NCBI GenBank assembly: GCA_016183655.1 | Contig: JACPEH010000023.1 | Span: 62,001-126,000, forward strand | Reading direction: 5' to 3' | Length of the DNA: 64,000 bases | Origin: Rhodocyclales bacterium | Lineage (GTDB): Bacteria > Pseudomonadota > Gammaproteobacteria > Burkholderiales > Rhodocyclaceae | In this document: piece by piece, positions 47,172-58,808 of the stretch | How positions within the stretch are numbered: position 1 is the first letter of the stretch | How the letters are laid out: every line of letters begins with the position of its first letter | Notes under the pieces: generated by a model | The model's input: the letters and a program-made list of their open reading frames with translations, nothing else | What the model was told of the DNA's origin: nothing | Database searches by the model: none | Translations under genes and position numbers: made by a program

Positions 47172-47203
47172 AAAAAGCCCTATCCGTGCGATAGGGCTTT
47201 TTT
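47172..47203 (+). terminator. Rho-independent terminator after rpmA
   Basis: AAAAAGCCCTATC-cgtgc-GATAGGGCTTTTTT is a perfect 13-bp stem with a T-run, 16 bases after the rpmA stop. It may allow partial read-through to obgE, which begins 18 bases later. Confidence 0.95.
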
Positions 47204-47218
47204 GTTAGCGCAGGATAA

Positions 47219-49440
<2,222 letters not shown>

Positions 49441-49492
49441 TTACGGCCAGGATCGATGCAGCGCCGATCCGATCTCTTATTCGCGACACATC

Positions 49493-49500
49493 AAAATAAA
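49493..49500. repeat. Left 8-bp target-site duplication of the IS element
   Basis: AAAATAAA flanks the left end and is repeated exactly at 50847-50854 beyond the right end, as expected for an ISL3 insertion. Confidence 0.93.
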
Positions 49501-50846
49501 GGCTCATCGCGCCTTACCGGGGAACGCAGCCTTGATCTTCAGAAAGAAATAGGCTGAGTCGCGGAAGCCGTAGGCAGTCCGCTTGATGACCTTGATCTTG
49601 TTATTAACGCCTTCGAGGATGCTGGTGCTCATCGGGAAGACGGCGGAGGCAAGGATGCCGCGAAGGTATTTGCGCAGCCGCTTGGCGAACTGGATGGCGG
49701 GCGCAAGGTCGCTGTCCAGGGCCAGGCGGAACCATTCCCGCCAGCGTCTTCGCCCTTCCTGGATATCCGGTGCGAACCACAACTCCTTCAATGCTGTCTT
49801 GAGCAAATAGACCTTTGCCAGCGGGGCATTGGCGGCAAGCAGTTCGTTGAGCCGGACAGCCTGCCTCTCATCGAGATTGTCCCGATTGCGCAGGAGCAAC
49901 CAGCGGCTGCGTTTGATGATTTGGCGAGCTTTCGGCTCCTTCCGGAGTTCGTTGGCCTGATCGACCCGAACCCGGTCAACAACCTCACGCCCGAAGCGAG
50001 CCACGACATGGAAGAGGTCATAGACCACCTCGGCCTGTGGGCAGTGCTTCTGCACTTCGAGATCGAAGGCTGTATTCATGTCCATCGCCACGGCTTCGAT
50101 CCGCTTGCAGCCTTCCGGCCCCAGCTCCTCGAAAAAGGGGCGAATGTCCGCCCGGCCGTTGCCTTCACCCACCCAGATAACCCGCATGGTGCGGGCATCC
50201 ATGACCACGGTGGCGTAGCGGTGCCCCTTGTGCAAGGCGAATTCATCCATGACCAGACGGCGTACGTCGCGCCTTTCGAAGGCGCCGTATTTCGCCCGTA
50301 GCCGGGTATGGTCGATCTATTTGATCGTATGCCAGTGCAGCCCCGTGAGCTGGGCAACATGGGCAATCGGCAGCAGTTGCACGAGGGCTTCAACCCAGGC
50401 GCGTAAGCGTCGCGTGATTCTGGCGCGTGGATCGAGCCAGCCGATCCGCTCGGTCGCATGGGCGCCGCAGTGGTGGCAGTCCATCCTCCGGATCGGAACG
50501 TCCAGCCAGACCCGCCGATCAAAAAAATCGCGCTCCCGTACCCGACGCCGCCCACGTTCATGGACAAGAACGCAGGGCGCCTCACAGTGTCCGCAGATCG
50601 CGGGGGAATCGGGAGATTCCGAGAGCCGTATCAGCAGCGAACCATCGGCTTGTTCGCTGTACGACTCAACAATATGCCCTTCCCAGAACGAGAGGGCCGA
50701 CATAGCATTCAACATGGCGGGGGGATGGGGAACGATTGATCTGTTTGGCGACAATCAATCTACCAACTCCGAACCTCCGCCGCCTTGCCCCTGCCTATTT
50801 CTTTCTGAAGATCAAGGCTGCGTTCCCCGGTAAGGCGCGATGAACC
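49501..50846. mobile_element. Complete ISL3-family insertion sequence with 54-bp terminal inverted repeats
   Basis: The element is 1346 bases long. Left end 49501-49554 and right end 50793-50846 are inverted copies of 54 bases with one mismatch (GGCTCATC versus GGTTCATC). It is flanked by an 8-bp direct repeat AAAATAAA. It contains one ISL3-type transposase, on the minus strand, whose last 16 codons lie inside the left inverted repeat. It inserted at the edge of the terminator between proB and the porin gene. Confidence 0.93.
49504..50715 (-). pseudogene. ISL3-family transposase interrupted by an in-frame amber codon
   Basis: An N-terminal zinc-binding part (ICGHCEAPC, RRMDCHHCGA) and helix-turn-helix (HVAQLTGLHWHTIK) run to a TAG at 50317-50319. 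The same frame then continues IDHTRLRAKYGAFERRDV into the catalytic part, with MDEFALHKGH (Asp), VAMDMNTAF (Asp) and SILEGVNNKIK (Glu). Apart from the TAG the frame is intact from 50715 to the stop at 49504. The start could also be at 50703 or 50754. Unless the amber is suppressed, or the downstream ATG at 50250 yields a useful fragment, the enzyme is inactive. Confidence 0.88.
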
Positions 50847-50854
50847 AAAATAAA
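50847..50854. repeat. Right 8-bp target-site duplication of the IS element
   Basis: AAAATAAA here matches 49493-49500. Its last three A residues are also the first bases of the terminator stem that follows. Confidence 0.93.
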
Positions 50855-50878
50855 ACGGGCGCCGAAGCGCCCGTTTTT
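50852..50878. terminator. Bidirectional rho-independent terminator (porin and formerly proB)
   Basis: AAAACGGGCGC-cgaa-GCGCCCGTTTT is a perfect 11-bp stem with T-rich sequence on both sides: TTTTATTTT on the minus strand and TTTTT on the plus strand. It ends the porin transcript and originally also proB. Confidence 0.93.
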
Positions 50879-50903
50879 CACATCTAACTGACTGAAGGTC
50901 AGA

Positions 50904-52061
50904 TTAGAACGTGTGGTTGATACCAGCCGAGAAAGTGCCGTTGCGCTCGCCACGGAAACGGGTGTTGGCAATCGGGCCGGCAGCGACGAGGGTGTCGTTG
51001 TCGTTGTCAACCGAGGCGTAGGTGGTGTACAGCGTGGTGCGCTTCGACAGCGCGTGGGTGTAACCCAGCGCCCAGGCATCGGAACCACCGGCGCTCTTGC
51101 GATCCCACTCCAGGTTGGCGTAGCTCACGCGAACCGTGCCGTTGCCGAAGACCGGAACGGCTGCGCCGACCGACCAGACGCGGTTGCTGGCTTCCGTCGA
51201 CGACGTGCCGTTGTTGTCGTTCTGGTCCTGATAGGTCGCGAACAGCTTGACGACCTTGAAGTCGTACGAGCCGCCGATACCCCATTCGTTGATGTTGTCC
51301 TGGGTCGCGGTCGAAGCGGTCACGGCCGACAGGCCGTTGCCGGCGGCGGAGACGGCAACGATCGTGTTGGTGGCAACGGAACGGCGCGACTGGTAGACCA
51401 GGTCGAGGTTCAGCGGGCCGTTGGCGTAGTTCAGGCCGGCGCCGAAGAAGCCGCTGTTACCCTGGCTGATGCCATCGGCGGTGGTACCGCCGGCTTCGGC
51501 GAAGCCGTAGATGCCGCTGACGGTGAAGCCGGACCAGTTCGGGCTGGTGTAGGTGACCGAGTTGTTGATGCGGGCATTCGAGGCGCCCTGGATGGTGTTG
51601 CCACCGGCGGTGTTCAGCGCGGCCAGCACCGAGCCGATGCCCGAAGCCGCCATCGCGTCGTTGCGGACCTGGGCGCCGTAGCCTGCAGCATACTGACGGC
51701 CGAGGGCGACCTGGCCCAGCTTGGCGCTGTTCAGGCCGACGAACTGCTGGCGGGCCAGCGCGGCACCGACGCCGACGTTGCCGTCGATGCTCAGTGCGTA
51801 TTCCAGCGTGAACACAGCCTTCAGGCCGTTGCCCAGAGCTTCCTCGCCCTTGAAGCCGATACGCGAACCGCCCAGCAGGCCAGAGTCGATAGCGGAGTAG
51901 TTGGCATCTTTCTGCGACGTCGCGGCGCTGGTGGTGCGGCGCTCGCTCGAGCTGTTGACGTAGCCGGCGTCAGCCACACCGTAGATGGTGACGTTGGATT
52001 GCGCGAAAGCAGCGGTCGAGGCCAGACCGGCGACGGCCAGAGCGATCAGTTTCTTTTGCAT
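50904..52061 (-). CDS. General outer-membrane porin, beta-proteobacterial type
   Basis: The protein has 385 residues. The signal peptide MQKKLIALAVAGLASTAAFA is followed by QSNVTIYGVADAGYVNSSSER and ends NHTF with terminal Phe. It is paralogous to the porin at 7783-8916, sharing blocks such as SRIGFKGEEALGNGLKAVF and ALARQQFVGLNSAKLGQVALGRQYA. GAGGAG lies eight bases before the ATG. It has its own terminator and a 192-base upstream region before trpC. Confidence 0.94.
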   Translation of the reverse strand: MQKKLIALAVAGLASTAAFAQSNVTIYGVADAGYVNSSSERRTTSAATSQKDANYSAIDSGLLGGSRIGFKGEEALGNGLKAVFTLEYALSIDGNVGVGAALARQQFVGLNSAKLGQVALGRQYAAGYGAQVRNDAMAASGIGSVLAALNTAGGNTIQGASNARINNSVTYTSPNWSGFTVSGIYGFAEAGGTTADGISQGNSGFFGAGLNYANGPLNLDLVYQSRRSVATNTIVAVSAAGNGLSAVTASTATQDNINEWGIGGSYDFKVVKLFATYQDQNDNNGTSSTEASNRVWSVGAAVPVFGNGTVRVSYANLEWDRKSAGGSDAWALGYTHALSKRTTLYTTYASVDNDNDTLVAAGPIANTRFRGERNGTFSAGINHTF

Positions 52062-52215
52062 CAGATTTCTCCTCTGTGATTAAGGCAGGTTTTTCGTGTT
52101 GCCGAATCGGCCACCACTCGAACCGGGCTTACCTCTCTTGAAATGAGGGGTTGGACGGATTCTGGCAAAGGGGAGGGGGCGGAGCAATGTTGGCGAAGGA
52201 ATTGCCGGCCGGATT

Positions 52216-52250
52216 TTTGAGGTTTGTTGCACGGATGCAACAACCTCAAA
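52216..52250. terminator. Long stem-loop just after trpC
   Basis: TTTGAGGT-t-TGTTGCA-cgga-TGCAACA-ACCTCAAA forms a 15-bp stem with one bulged base, beginning four bases beyond the trpC stop. No clean T-run follows on the minus strand, so it may be a weak terminator, a 3'-end stabilising hairpin or an operator. Confidence 0.55.
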
Positions 52251-52253
52251 GTA

Positions 52254-53045
52254 TCAGGCAGGAAACAAGGCGGCGAGGGCCTCGCCGGGCTCTGGTGCAC
52301 GCATGAACGCCTCCCCGACGAGGAAAGCGTGAACGGCATGCCGCCGCATCAGGACGACATCCGCCGGCACCAGGATGCCGCTCTCGGTCACCACCAGCCT
52401 GTCGGCCGGGATGCGCTGCAGCAGGTCGAGGGTCGTCTGCAAACTAACCTCGAAGCTGCGCAGGTTGCGGTTGTTGATACCGACCAGCGGCGTCTGCAGT
52501 TGCAGCGCGATATCCAGTTCGGCGGCATCGTGCACCTCGACCAGCACCGACATACCCAAGCCAAGGGCGATCGCCTCGAATTCCCGCATCTCGCCCAGGC
52601 TCAGCGCCGAGACGATGAGCAGGATGGCATCTGCCCCCATCGCCCGTGCCTCATAGACCTGGTACGGATCAACCAGAAAATCCTTGCGCAACACCGGCAG
52701 CGCACAGGCGGCACGGGCGGCCTGCAGGTACTCCGGCGCTCCCTGGAAATACTGGCGGTCAGTCAGCACCGACAGACAGGCCGCGCCATGCTTCTCGTAG
52801 CTGGCGGCGATCTCGGCCGGCCGGAAGTCGGCGCGTAGCACGCCTTTCGACGGGCTGGCCTTCTTGATTTCGGCGATCACGGCCGGCCGGCCGGCCGCCA
52901 CCTTGGTCTTGAGGGCGCCGGCGAAATCACGGGGAAAAGCCTGCGCCGCGGCCTCGGCACGAATCGTCGCCAACGACTTAACGGCAACGGCAGCCGCCAC
53001 TTCCTCGCGCTTGGTGGCAAGGATCTTCTTCAGGATATCGCTCAT
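52254..53045 (-). CDS. trpC: Indole-3-glycerol phosphate synthase
   Basis: The protein has 263 residues and is monofunctional. The beta/alpha barrel carries [55 protein letters not shown] and ESGI. It closes the indole ring in tryptophan synthesis. The start overlaps the trpD stop in ATGA. trpF is not fused and not in the window. Confidence 0.97.
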   Translation of the reverse strand: MSDILKKILATKREEVAAAVAVKSLATIRAEAAAQAFPRDFAGALKTKVAAGRPAVIAEIKKASPSKGVLRADFRPAEIAASYEKHGAACLSVLTDRQYFQGAPEYLQAARAACALPVLRKDFLVDPYQVYEARAMGADAILLIVSALSLGEMREFEAIALGLGMSVLVEVHDAAELDIALQLQTPLVGINNRNLRSFEVSLQTTLDLLQRIPADRLVVTESGILVPADVVLMRRHAVHAFLVGEAFMRAPEPGEALAALFPA

Positions 53046-54064
53046 GCAAACTGCTTCGTGAAATTGACGAAGGCATCGACCTTGGCGCGAGCGGCGCCGG
53101 AGGCGATGGCCTCGAAGGCCAGATCGACGCCGTCGGCCAGCGTCTCGGCGACACCGGCCACATAGAGGCTGGCGCCGGCGTTCAGCGCGACGATGTCGCG
53201 CGGCGCGCCGAGCTTGTTTTCCAGCGCGCCGAGCAGCACCGCCTTCGATTCCTCGACGTTGGCGACGCGCAATACCTTGGGATCGTGCACCGCCAGGTTG
53301 AACTGCTCGGGATGCACCGTGTATTCCTCGACGCGACCATCCTTCAGCTCACCGACGAAGGTTTCGCCGGAGATCGAGATCTCATCCAACCCCTCGCGGC
53401 CGAAGACGGTGAGCGCCCGCTTGCTGCCAAGACGCTGCAGCACGCGCACCTGGATACCGACGAGGTCCGGATGAAAAACGCCCATCACCTGCTGCGGCGC
53501 ATTCGCCGGATTGGTCAGCGGACCGAGGATATTGAAGATGGTACGCACGCCGAGTTCGCGACGGACCGGAGCAGCATGCTTCATCGCGCTATGGTGGTTC
53601 GGCGCGAACATGAAGCCGAGGCCGGTTTCGTTGATGCAGGTCGCGACCTGCTCCGGCATCAGGTTGATGTTGGCGCCGAGCGCCTCCAGCACGTCGGCAC
53701 TGCCCGACTGCGACGACACCGAGCGGCCGCCGTGCTTGGCGATGCGCGCGCCGGCCGCCGCGGCGACGAACATCGCCGCGGTCGAGATGTTGAAGGTATG
53801 CGCGCCGTCGCCGCCGGTGCCGCAGGTATCGACCAGCCGGGAATCGTCCTTGACCGCCACCTTGGTCGACAGCTCGCGCATCACCGAGGCGGCGGCGGCA
53901 ATCTCGCCGATCGTCTCCTTCTTCACGCGCAGGCCGGTGATGATCGCCGCGATCAGCACCGGCGACACCTCGCCGCCCATGATCTGGCGCATCAGCGAAA
54001 CCATCTCGTCATGGAAGATCTCGCGATGCTCGATGACGCGTTGCAGGGCCTCTTGCGGTTTCAT
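53042..54064 (-). CDS. trpD: Anthranilate phosphoribosyltransferase
   Basis: The protein has 340 residues. [45 protein letters not shown] and [11 protein letters not shown] are diagnostic. It transfers phosphoribose to anthranilate. It overlaps both trpG and trpC in ATGA junctions. It is not fused to trpG, unlike enteric TrpD. Confidence 0.97.
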   Translation of the reverse strand: MKPQEALQRVIEHREIFHDEMVSLMRQIMGGEVSPVLIAAIITGLRVKKETIGEIAAAASVMRELSTKVAVKDDSRLVDTCGTGGDGAHTFNISTAAMFVAAAAGARIAKHGGRSVSSQSGSADVLEALGANINLMPEQVATCINETGLGFMFAPNHHSAMKHAAPVRRELGVRTIFNILGPLTNPANAPQQVMGVFHPDLVGIQVRVLQRLGSKRALTVFGREGLDEISISGETFVGELKDGRVEEYTVHPEQFNLAVHDPKVLRVANVEESKAVLLGALENKLGAPRDIVALNAGASLYVAGVAETLADGVDLAFEAIASGAARAKVDAFVNFTKQFA

Positions 54065-54633
54065 TTGGCGTGCTCCTCGAGGAAGTTTTTCAGCAGGTCG
54101 TGACCGCGCTCGGTCAGGATCGATTCGGGATGGAACTGCACCCCCTCGACGGCCAGCGTCTTGTGGCGCACGCCCATGATCTCGCCATCGTCGGTCCACG
54201 CGGTGACGTCGAGACAATCGGGCAGCGACTCGCGCTCGATCGCCAGCGAGTGGTAGCGCGTGCAGGTCAGCGGATTGGGCAGCCCCTTGAAGACGCCGAC
54301 GTCCTGATGATGGACCGGCGAGGTCTTGCCGTGCATCAGCTGCTTGGCGTGCACGATGCGCCCGCCGAAGGCTTCGCCGATCGACTGGTGACCGAGGCAG
54401 ACGCCGAGCAACGGAATCTTGCCGGCAAACTCGCGGATCGCCGCCAGCGAGATGCCGGCCTGTGCCGGCGCGCAGGGCCCGGGCGAGATCACCAGATACT
54501 CGGGCTTGAGGCGGGCGATCTCGGCCAGCGAGATGGCGTCGTTGCGATACACCTGCACGTCCTGCCCCAGCTCGCCGAAGTACTGGACGATGTTGTAGGT
54601 GAAGGAATCGTAGTTGTCGATCATCAGCAGCAT
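54061..54633 (-). CDS. trpG: Anthranilate synthase glutaminase component
   Basis: The protein has 190 residues. It is a class I amidotransferase with [19 protein letters not shown], catalytic Cys in [13 protein letters not shown] and His/Glu in VQFHPESIL. It supplies ammonia to TrpE and may also serve PabB if no separate PabA exists. It lies 12 bases after trpE. Confidence 0.96.
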   Translation of the reverse strand: MLLMIDNYDSFTYNIVQYFGELGQDVQVYRNDAISLAEIARLKPEYLVISPGPCAPAQAGISLAAIREFAGKIPLLGVCLGHQSIGEAFGGRIVHAKQLMHGKTSPVHHQDVGVFKGLPNPLTCTRYHSLAIERESLPDCLDVTAWTDDGEIMGVRHKTLAVEGVQFHPESILTERGHDLLKNFLEEHAK

Positions 54634-54645
54634 GGTTCTTCTCCC

Positions 54646-56145
54646 TCACTCGACCCGGGTATCGAGGCCGTGCTCGGCCATTTCCGCCGCGCGCAGGATG
54701 GCGCGCGCCTTGCTCTGCGTTTCCTGCCATTCGGCGGTCGGATCGGAGTCGGCGACGATGCCGGCGCCGGCCTGGACGTGCATCTGGCCATCCTTGAGCA
54801 CGGCAGTGCGAATGGCGATGGCCAGGTCCATGTCGCCGTTGAAGCCGAGGTAGCCGATGGCGCCGCCGTAGATGCCACGCTTGACCGGTTCCAGTTCGTC
54901 GATGATCTCCATCGCCCGCACCTTCGGCGCGCCCGAGAGCGTGCCGGCCGGCATCGTCGCCTTGAGCACGTCGAGCGCGTTCAGCCCCGGCTGCAGCCGG
55001 CCTTCGACGTTGGAGACGATGTGCATCACGTGCGAGTAGCGCTCGATCATCATGTTCTCGGTGACCTTGACCGAGCCGACCTGGGCGACGCGGCCGACGT
55101 CGTTGCGCCCCAGGTCGAGCAACTGCACATGCTCGGCGCGCTCCTTCTGGTCGGCCAGCAGTTCCTTCTCCAGAGCCAGATCCTCGTCGTGCGAGGCGCC
55201 GCGCCTGCGCGTGCCGGCGATCGGGCGGACGGTGACCAGACCTGCATTTGGGGTGCCTGCGCCCTCATGTTCGAGGCGCACCAGAATCTCCGGCGAGGCA
55301 CCGACGATGTGAAAATCGTCGCAGTCGAAATAGAACATGTACGGCGACGGGTTGAGCGTGCGCAGCGCCCGGTAGAGCGCCAGCGGGCTCGCGGTAAACG
55401 GCTTGGTCATGCGCTGCGAGAGCACCACCTGCATGATGTCGCCGTCGCGGATGTACTGCTTGGCCTTGCCGACCGCCGCCTTGAATGCCGCTTCGCCGAA
55501 GACGGAGACGGCCGGCTGCGATGGCGTCGCACGCTCATCCGGAATCCTCACCGGTGCGCGCAGCTTGGCCAGCAACTCCTTCAGGCGAGCCTGCGCCTTC
55601 GTATAGGCGCCGGGCACCCCGGGCTCGGCGTAGACCACCAGCGTCAGCTTGCCGGAAAGGTTGTCCACCACCGCCAGTTCCTCGGAAAGGAAGAGCAGGA
55701 TGTCCGGCGTTCCCAAATCGCCAGGCTTCTGCGTGCGCGTCAGCTTGGTTTCGACATAGCGCACCGTGTCGTAGCCGAAGGCGCCGACCAGGCCGCCGCA
55801 GAAGCGCGGCAGATTCGACGACGGCGCGGCGCGGAAGCGCGTCATGAACTTCTCGATGAAGTCGAGCGGATTGGTGTCGTCCTCGCGCTCGGAAATGCGC
55901 TGGCCGGTCAGCACCAGCACCTGGTGGCCATAGACGGCGATGCGCGTCTGCGCGGAAATGCCGATGAAGGAGTAGCGGCCGAACCGCTCGCCGCCCTGCA
56001 CCGATTCCAGCAGGTAGGAATACGGCGTGTCGGCCAGCTTCAGGTAGATGGACAGCGGCGTGTCGAGATCGGCGAAGGTCTCGAGCGTGACGGGAATGCG
56101 GTTGTAGCCCTGCGCGGCGAGCGCGTTGAATTCGGTTTCGGTCAT
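54646..56145 (-). CDS. trpE: Anthranilate synthase component I
   Basis: The protein has 499 residues. The N-terminal region has the Trp feedback motif [18 protein letters not shown], and the chorismate-binding core includes [29 protein letters not shown] and [20 protein letters not shown]. It converts chorismate to anthranilate with TrpG. A leader peptide with three Trp codons lies 75 bases upstream. Feedback inhibition by tryptophan is expected because the LLES element is present. Confidence 0.97.
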   Translation of the reverse strand: MTETEFNALAAQGYNRIPVTLETFADLDTPLSIYLKLADTPYSYLLESVQGGERFGRYSFIGISAQTRIAVYGHQVLVLTGQRISEREDDTNPLDFIEKFMTRFRAAPSSNLPRFCGGLVGAFGYDTVRYVETKLTRTQKPGDLGTPDILLFLSEELAVVDNLSGKLTLVVYAEPGVPGAYTKAQARLKELLAKLRAPVRIPDERATPSQPAVSVFGEAAFKAAVGKAKQYIRDGDIMQVVLSQRMTKPFTASPLALYRALRTLNPSPYMFYFDCDDFHIVGASPEILVRLEHEGAGTPNAGLVTVRPIAGTRRRGASHDEDLALEKELLADQKERAEHVQLLDLGRNDVGRVAQVGSVKVTENMMIERYSHVMHIVSNVEGRLQPGLNALDVLKATMPAGTLSGAPKVRAMEIIDELEPVKRGIYGGAIGYLGFNGDMDLAIAIRTAVLKDGQMHVQAGAGIVADSDPTAEWQETQSKARAILRAAEMAEHGLDTRVE

Positions 56146-56220
56146 GATGCCCTCAAGCGGGAATTTCGTTTTCAGTCCGGGGTCGTGTGCTCTTGTCCGC
56201 CCCGGTGACGGACGGAGTTC

Positions 56221-56304
56221 TCAATGTTGGCGCGAACGCCACCACTCGCGGCGCCAGGCGCCGGAGAACAATTCCGTCCGAATAACGAAAAGCTTGCGGG
56301 TCAC
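56221..56304 (-). CDS. Candidate trp operon leader peptide
   Basis: The frame encodes 27 residues, (M)TRKLFVIRTELFSGAWRREWWRSRQH, read here as three Trp codons in six positions (W-RRE-WW). It starts at a GTG overlapping the gph stop in GTGA and ends 75 bases before trpE. Clustered Trp codons just upstream of trpE are the hallmark of ribosome-mediated attenuation. In the following bases GTCCG/CGGAC and CCGGGG/CCCCGG can form alternative pairings, but I see no T-run, so a classic intrinsic terminator is not evident. Confidence 0.65.
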   Translation of the reverse strand: MTRKLFVIRTELFSGAWRREWWRSRQH

Positions 56305-56990
56305 GATATGGGCTGTATCTGTCTGTTGATTTCGGCCACGCGGCGCGCGGCTTCAAGCAGATCGGATACTAGCGCATCGCAGTTGGCCGTGTCCACAGGC
56401 CCTTCTTCCGTATAGCCATAGGGTACCGCGAAGGCGCGACAGCCGGCGGCGCGGGCGGCGAGCAGGTCGTTGTCCGAATCGCCGATGTGCAGGTTTTCCT
56501 CCGGCCGCACGCCAAGGATGGTGCAGGCGTGCAGGATCGGCTCCGGGTGCGGCTTCTTGTTGGCCGTGGTGTCGCCGGAGACCGCGACGACAAAGAAATC
56601 GGCCAGCCCGGTCCGTTCGAGCAGCGGCCCGGTGAAGGCTGCCGGCTTGTTGGTGACGACGCCGAGCGGCAGCCCGAGCGCGCGGAACGCTTCGAGGCCG
56701 GCGCGCACGTTGGGGTACTCGCGCGCCTCACGGCCGTTGAAACCGGCGTAGTGGTGCCGGAACGAGGCGACGGCACGCGCCTGCAACCCAGCGTCCGGCG
56801 CTCGCCCGTCGGCCGCCGTCAGACAGCGCTCCACGAGCACCGCCATGCCCTTGCCGACGAAGCGGCGCACCTTATCGACGCCGTGCGGCGCCCGCCCCAG
56901 TTCGACCAACATCGCATCGCAGGCCGCGGCAAGGTCGGCGATGGTGTCGAGCAGCGTGCCGTCGAGGTCGAAGGTAACCGAGCGGATCAT
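56301..56990 (-). CDS. gph: Phosphoglycolate phosphatase
   Basis: The protein has 229 residues. It is a HAD-superfamily phosphatase with motif I TFDLDGTLLDT, motif II VVTNKP, Lys in NKKPHPEP and motif IV HIGDSDNDLLAARAAG. It removes phosphate from 2-phosphoglycolate. The rpe-gph-trpE order is typical of this lineage. It ends at the GTGA shared with the trp leader. Confidence 0.93.
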   Translation of the reverse strand: MIRSVTFDLDGTLLDTIADLAAACDAMLVELGRAPHGVDKVRRFVGKGMAVLVERCLTAADGRAPDAGLQARAVASFRHHYAGFNGREAREYPNVRAGLEAFRALGLPLGVVTNKPAAFTGPLLERTGLADFFVVAVSGDTTANKKPHPEPILHACTILGVRPEENLHIGDSDNDLLAARAAGCRAFAVPYGYTEEGPVDTANCDALVSDLLEAARRVAEINRQIQPIS

Positions 56991-57001
56991 CGCACTACCT
57001 C

Positions 57002-57691
57002 TCAGGCCTTGGCCAACTCCGCGCGCAGCGCAGCGATCACCGAATCGTAGCGGTGCGCATCGCCGTCCCTGCCGGCGCCATATACGGCAGAGCCGGCGAC
57101 GAAGGCATCGGCACCGGCGCGGGCGACCCCGGCGATGTTGTCGACCTTGACGCCGCCATCGACTTCGATGCGGATGCGGCGGCCGGTACGCGCGAAGTAG
57201 GCATCGGTCCGGGCGCGCGCCGCCTTCAGCTTGTCGAGCGTCGCCGGAATGAATTTCTGCCCGCCGAAGCCCGGGTTCACGCTCATCAGCAGCACCAGGT
57301 CGAGCTTGTCCATGACCCAGTCCATGTGGTCCAGTGGCGTCGCCGGATTGAAGACGAGGCCGGCCTGGCAGCCGCTGTCCTTGATCAGCCCGAGCGTGCG
57401 GTCGACATGGTCGGAGCCTTCCGGATGGAAGGTGATGATGTCGGCGCCGGCCTTGGCAAAGTCCGGGACGATGCGATCGACCGGCTTGACCATCAGATGG
57501 ACATCGATCGGCGCCTTGGTCAGCGGGCGGATCGCCTCGCACACCAGCGGGCCGATGGTCAGGTTCGGCACGTAGTGGTTGTCCATCACGTCGAAGTGGA
57601 TCCAGTCGGCGCCGGACGCGACGACGTTCTGCACTTCCTCGCCGAGCTTGGCGAAGTTGGCCGAGAGGATGCTGGGGGCGATGACGTACAT
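57002..57691 (-). CDS. rpe: Ribulose-phosphate 3-epimerase
   Basis: The protein has 229 residues. The beta/alpha barrel has [36 protein letters not shown], the metal/acid residues of DVHLMV, and [11 protein letters not shown] near the C-terminus. It interconverts ribulose- and xylulose-5-phosphate in the pentose phosphate or Calvin cycle. It is the first gene of the rpe-gph-trp run, 11 bases before gph. Confidence 0.96.
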   Translation of the reverse strand: MYVIAPSILSANFAKLGEEVQNVVASGADWIHFDVMDNHYVPNLTIGPLVCEAIRPLTKAPIDVHLMVKPVDRIVPDFAKAGADIITFHPEGSDHVDRTLGLIKDSGCQAGLVFNPATPLDHMDWVMDKLDLVLLMSVNPGFGGQKFIPATLDKLKAARARTDAYFARTGRRIRIEVDGGVKVDNIAGVARAGADAFVAGSAVYGAGRDGDAHRYDSVIAALRAELAKA

Positions 57692-57831
57692 GGCGGGGAT
57701 ACCCGTGCGGAAGCGAAAGGCGTAATTCTACCAACATAGACGATCGGGGAACGCGTGCCGGCGCCGGCTTGTCTTACCGGGGCGTTTGGTGTGCAATGAC
57801 CCGGACGCACAACAATGACATCCGACCCGAC

Positions 57832-58215
57832 ATGAGCGACGACAAGAAATACGAGATAACGGTAAGCGCTTCGCCACGGTTCCTCGCCGACCAGTCCAAC
57901 CCGGAAGACAGCCATTTCGTGTTCGCTTACACGATAACCATCCGCAACGCCGGCAACATCGCTGCACAACTGGTGTCGCGCCACTGGATCATCACCGACG
58001 CCGACGAGGAGGTGCAGGAGGTGCGCGGACTCGGCGTCGTCGGCCAGCAGCCGCTGTTGCAGCCCGGCGAGCGCTTCGAATACACCAGCGGCTGCGCGCT
58101 GCCGACGCCGGTCGGCACGATGCGCGGCAGCTACCAGATGGTGGCCGAGGACGGCACGCACTTCGACGCGATGATTCCGGAATTCACCCTCGCCGTCCCG
58201 CACGTATTGCATTGA
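57832..58215 (+). CDS. apaG: ApaG/CorD family protein
   Basis: The protein has 127 residues, the usual length. FVFAYTITIRNAGNIAAQLVSRHWIITDADEEVQEVRG and the Gly-rich MRGSYQMVAEDG are diagnostic of the fibronectin-like ApaG fold. Its biochemical role is poorly defined. The ATG at 57832 was chosen because upstream in-frame codons lack similarity to the family. It overlaps the methyltransferase start. Confidence 0.94.
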   Translation: MSDDKKYEITVSASPRFLADQSNPEDSHFVFAYTITIRNAGNIAAQLVSRHWIITDADEEVQEVRGLGVVGQQPLLQPGERFEYTSGCALPTPVGTMRGSYQMVAEDGTHFDAMIPEFTLAVPHVLH

Positions 58216-58805
58216 CGCTGAAGACATCCTATACGCTGATCGCACCGCTTTACGACCTGGCGATCGAGCGGGCGACGCGGGCTGCGCGCCGCGCCAGCCT
58301 GGCCCAGTTGCCGACGGAACCGGCACGGGTACTGATCAACGGTGTCGGGACCGGACTCGACCTGCCGCTGCTGCCGCAGCAACACCAGTACGTCGGACTC
58401 GACCTCACCGCTGCGATGCTGCGGCGCGCCCTGCCCCGCGGCGGCGGACTGGACTTCCGGCCGGTGCTGGGCAACGTTCAGGCGCTGCCGTTCGCGGATG
58501 CCGGCTTCGACCATGCGGTGCTGCACCTGATCCTGGCGGTGGTTCCCGACCCGGACGCCGGCTTGGCCGAGGTCGCCCGCGTCGTTCGCCCCGGCGGCAC
58601 CGTGCTGGTTTTCGACAAGTTCCTGCGCACCGGCCAGCCCGCCCCGCTGCGCCGGCTCGCCAATCCGCTGCTGCGCCGTATCGCGACGCGGCTCGATGTC
58701 GTCTTCGAAGAGATGCTCGGCCGACGGCCGGAGTTGCGGCTGGAAAGCGACCAGCCGGCGCTGGCGTCGGGCTGGTTCAGGCTGATCCGCCTGCGCCGCG
58801 TCTGA
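58212..58805 (+). CDS. Class I SAM-dependent methyltransferase
   Basis: The protein has 197 residues. The motif I region VLINGVGTGLDLPLL deviates slightly (NGVGTG rather than GxGxG), followed by VGLDLTAAML, FRPVLGNVQALPFADAGFD and LAEVARVVRPGGTVLVFDKF. It is a methyltransferase_11-type protein; the substrate is unknown. The proposed TTG start overlaps the apaG stop (TTGA). It converges on the AI-2E permease gene with three bases between stops. Confidence 0.85.
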   Translation: MTLKTSYTLIAPLYDLAIERATRAARRASLAQLPTEPARVLINGVGTGLDLPLLPQQHQYVGLDLTAAMLRRALPRGGGLDFRPVLGNVQALPFADAGFDHAVLHLILAVVPDPDAGLAEVARVVRPGGTVLVFDKFLRTGQPAPLRRLANPLLRRIATRLDVVFEEMLGRRPELRLESDQPALASGWFRLIRLRRV

Positions 58806-58808
58806 GGA

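Noticed and set aside
50317..50319. Selenocysteine or pyrrolysine-type recoding of the transposase stop
   Set aside because: The codon is TAG in a betaproteobacterium with no reason to expect pyrrolysine, and IS elements often decay by point mutation.
50716..50792. Extra gene in the right part of the IS
   Set aside because: Only short frames without motifs are present. The region is the upstream part of the transposase transcript.
56153..56356. 67-codon minus-strand frame overlapping the gph end and trp leader
   Set aside because: It has no Trp clustering and no similarity, and overlaps gph out of frame. The 27-codon frame with three Trp codons is the better leader candidate.
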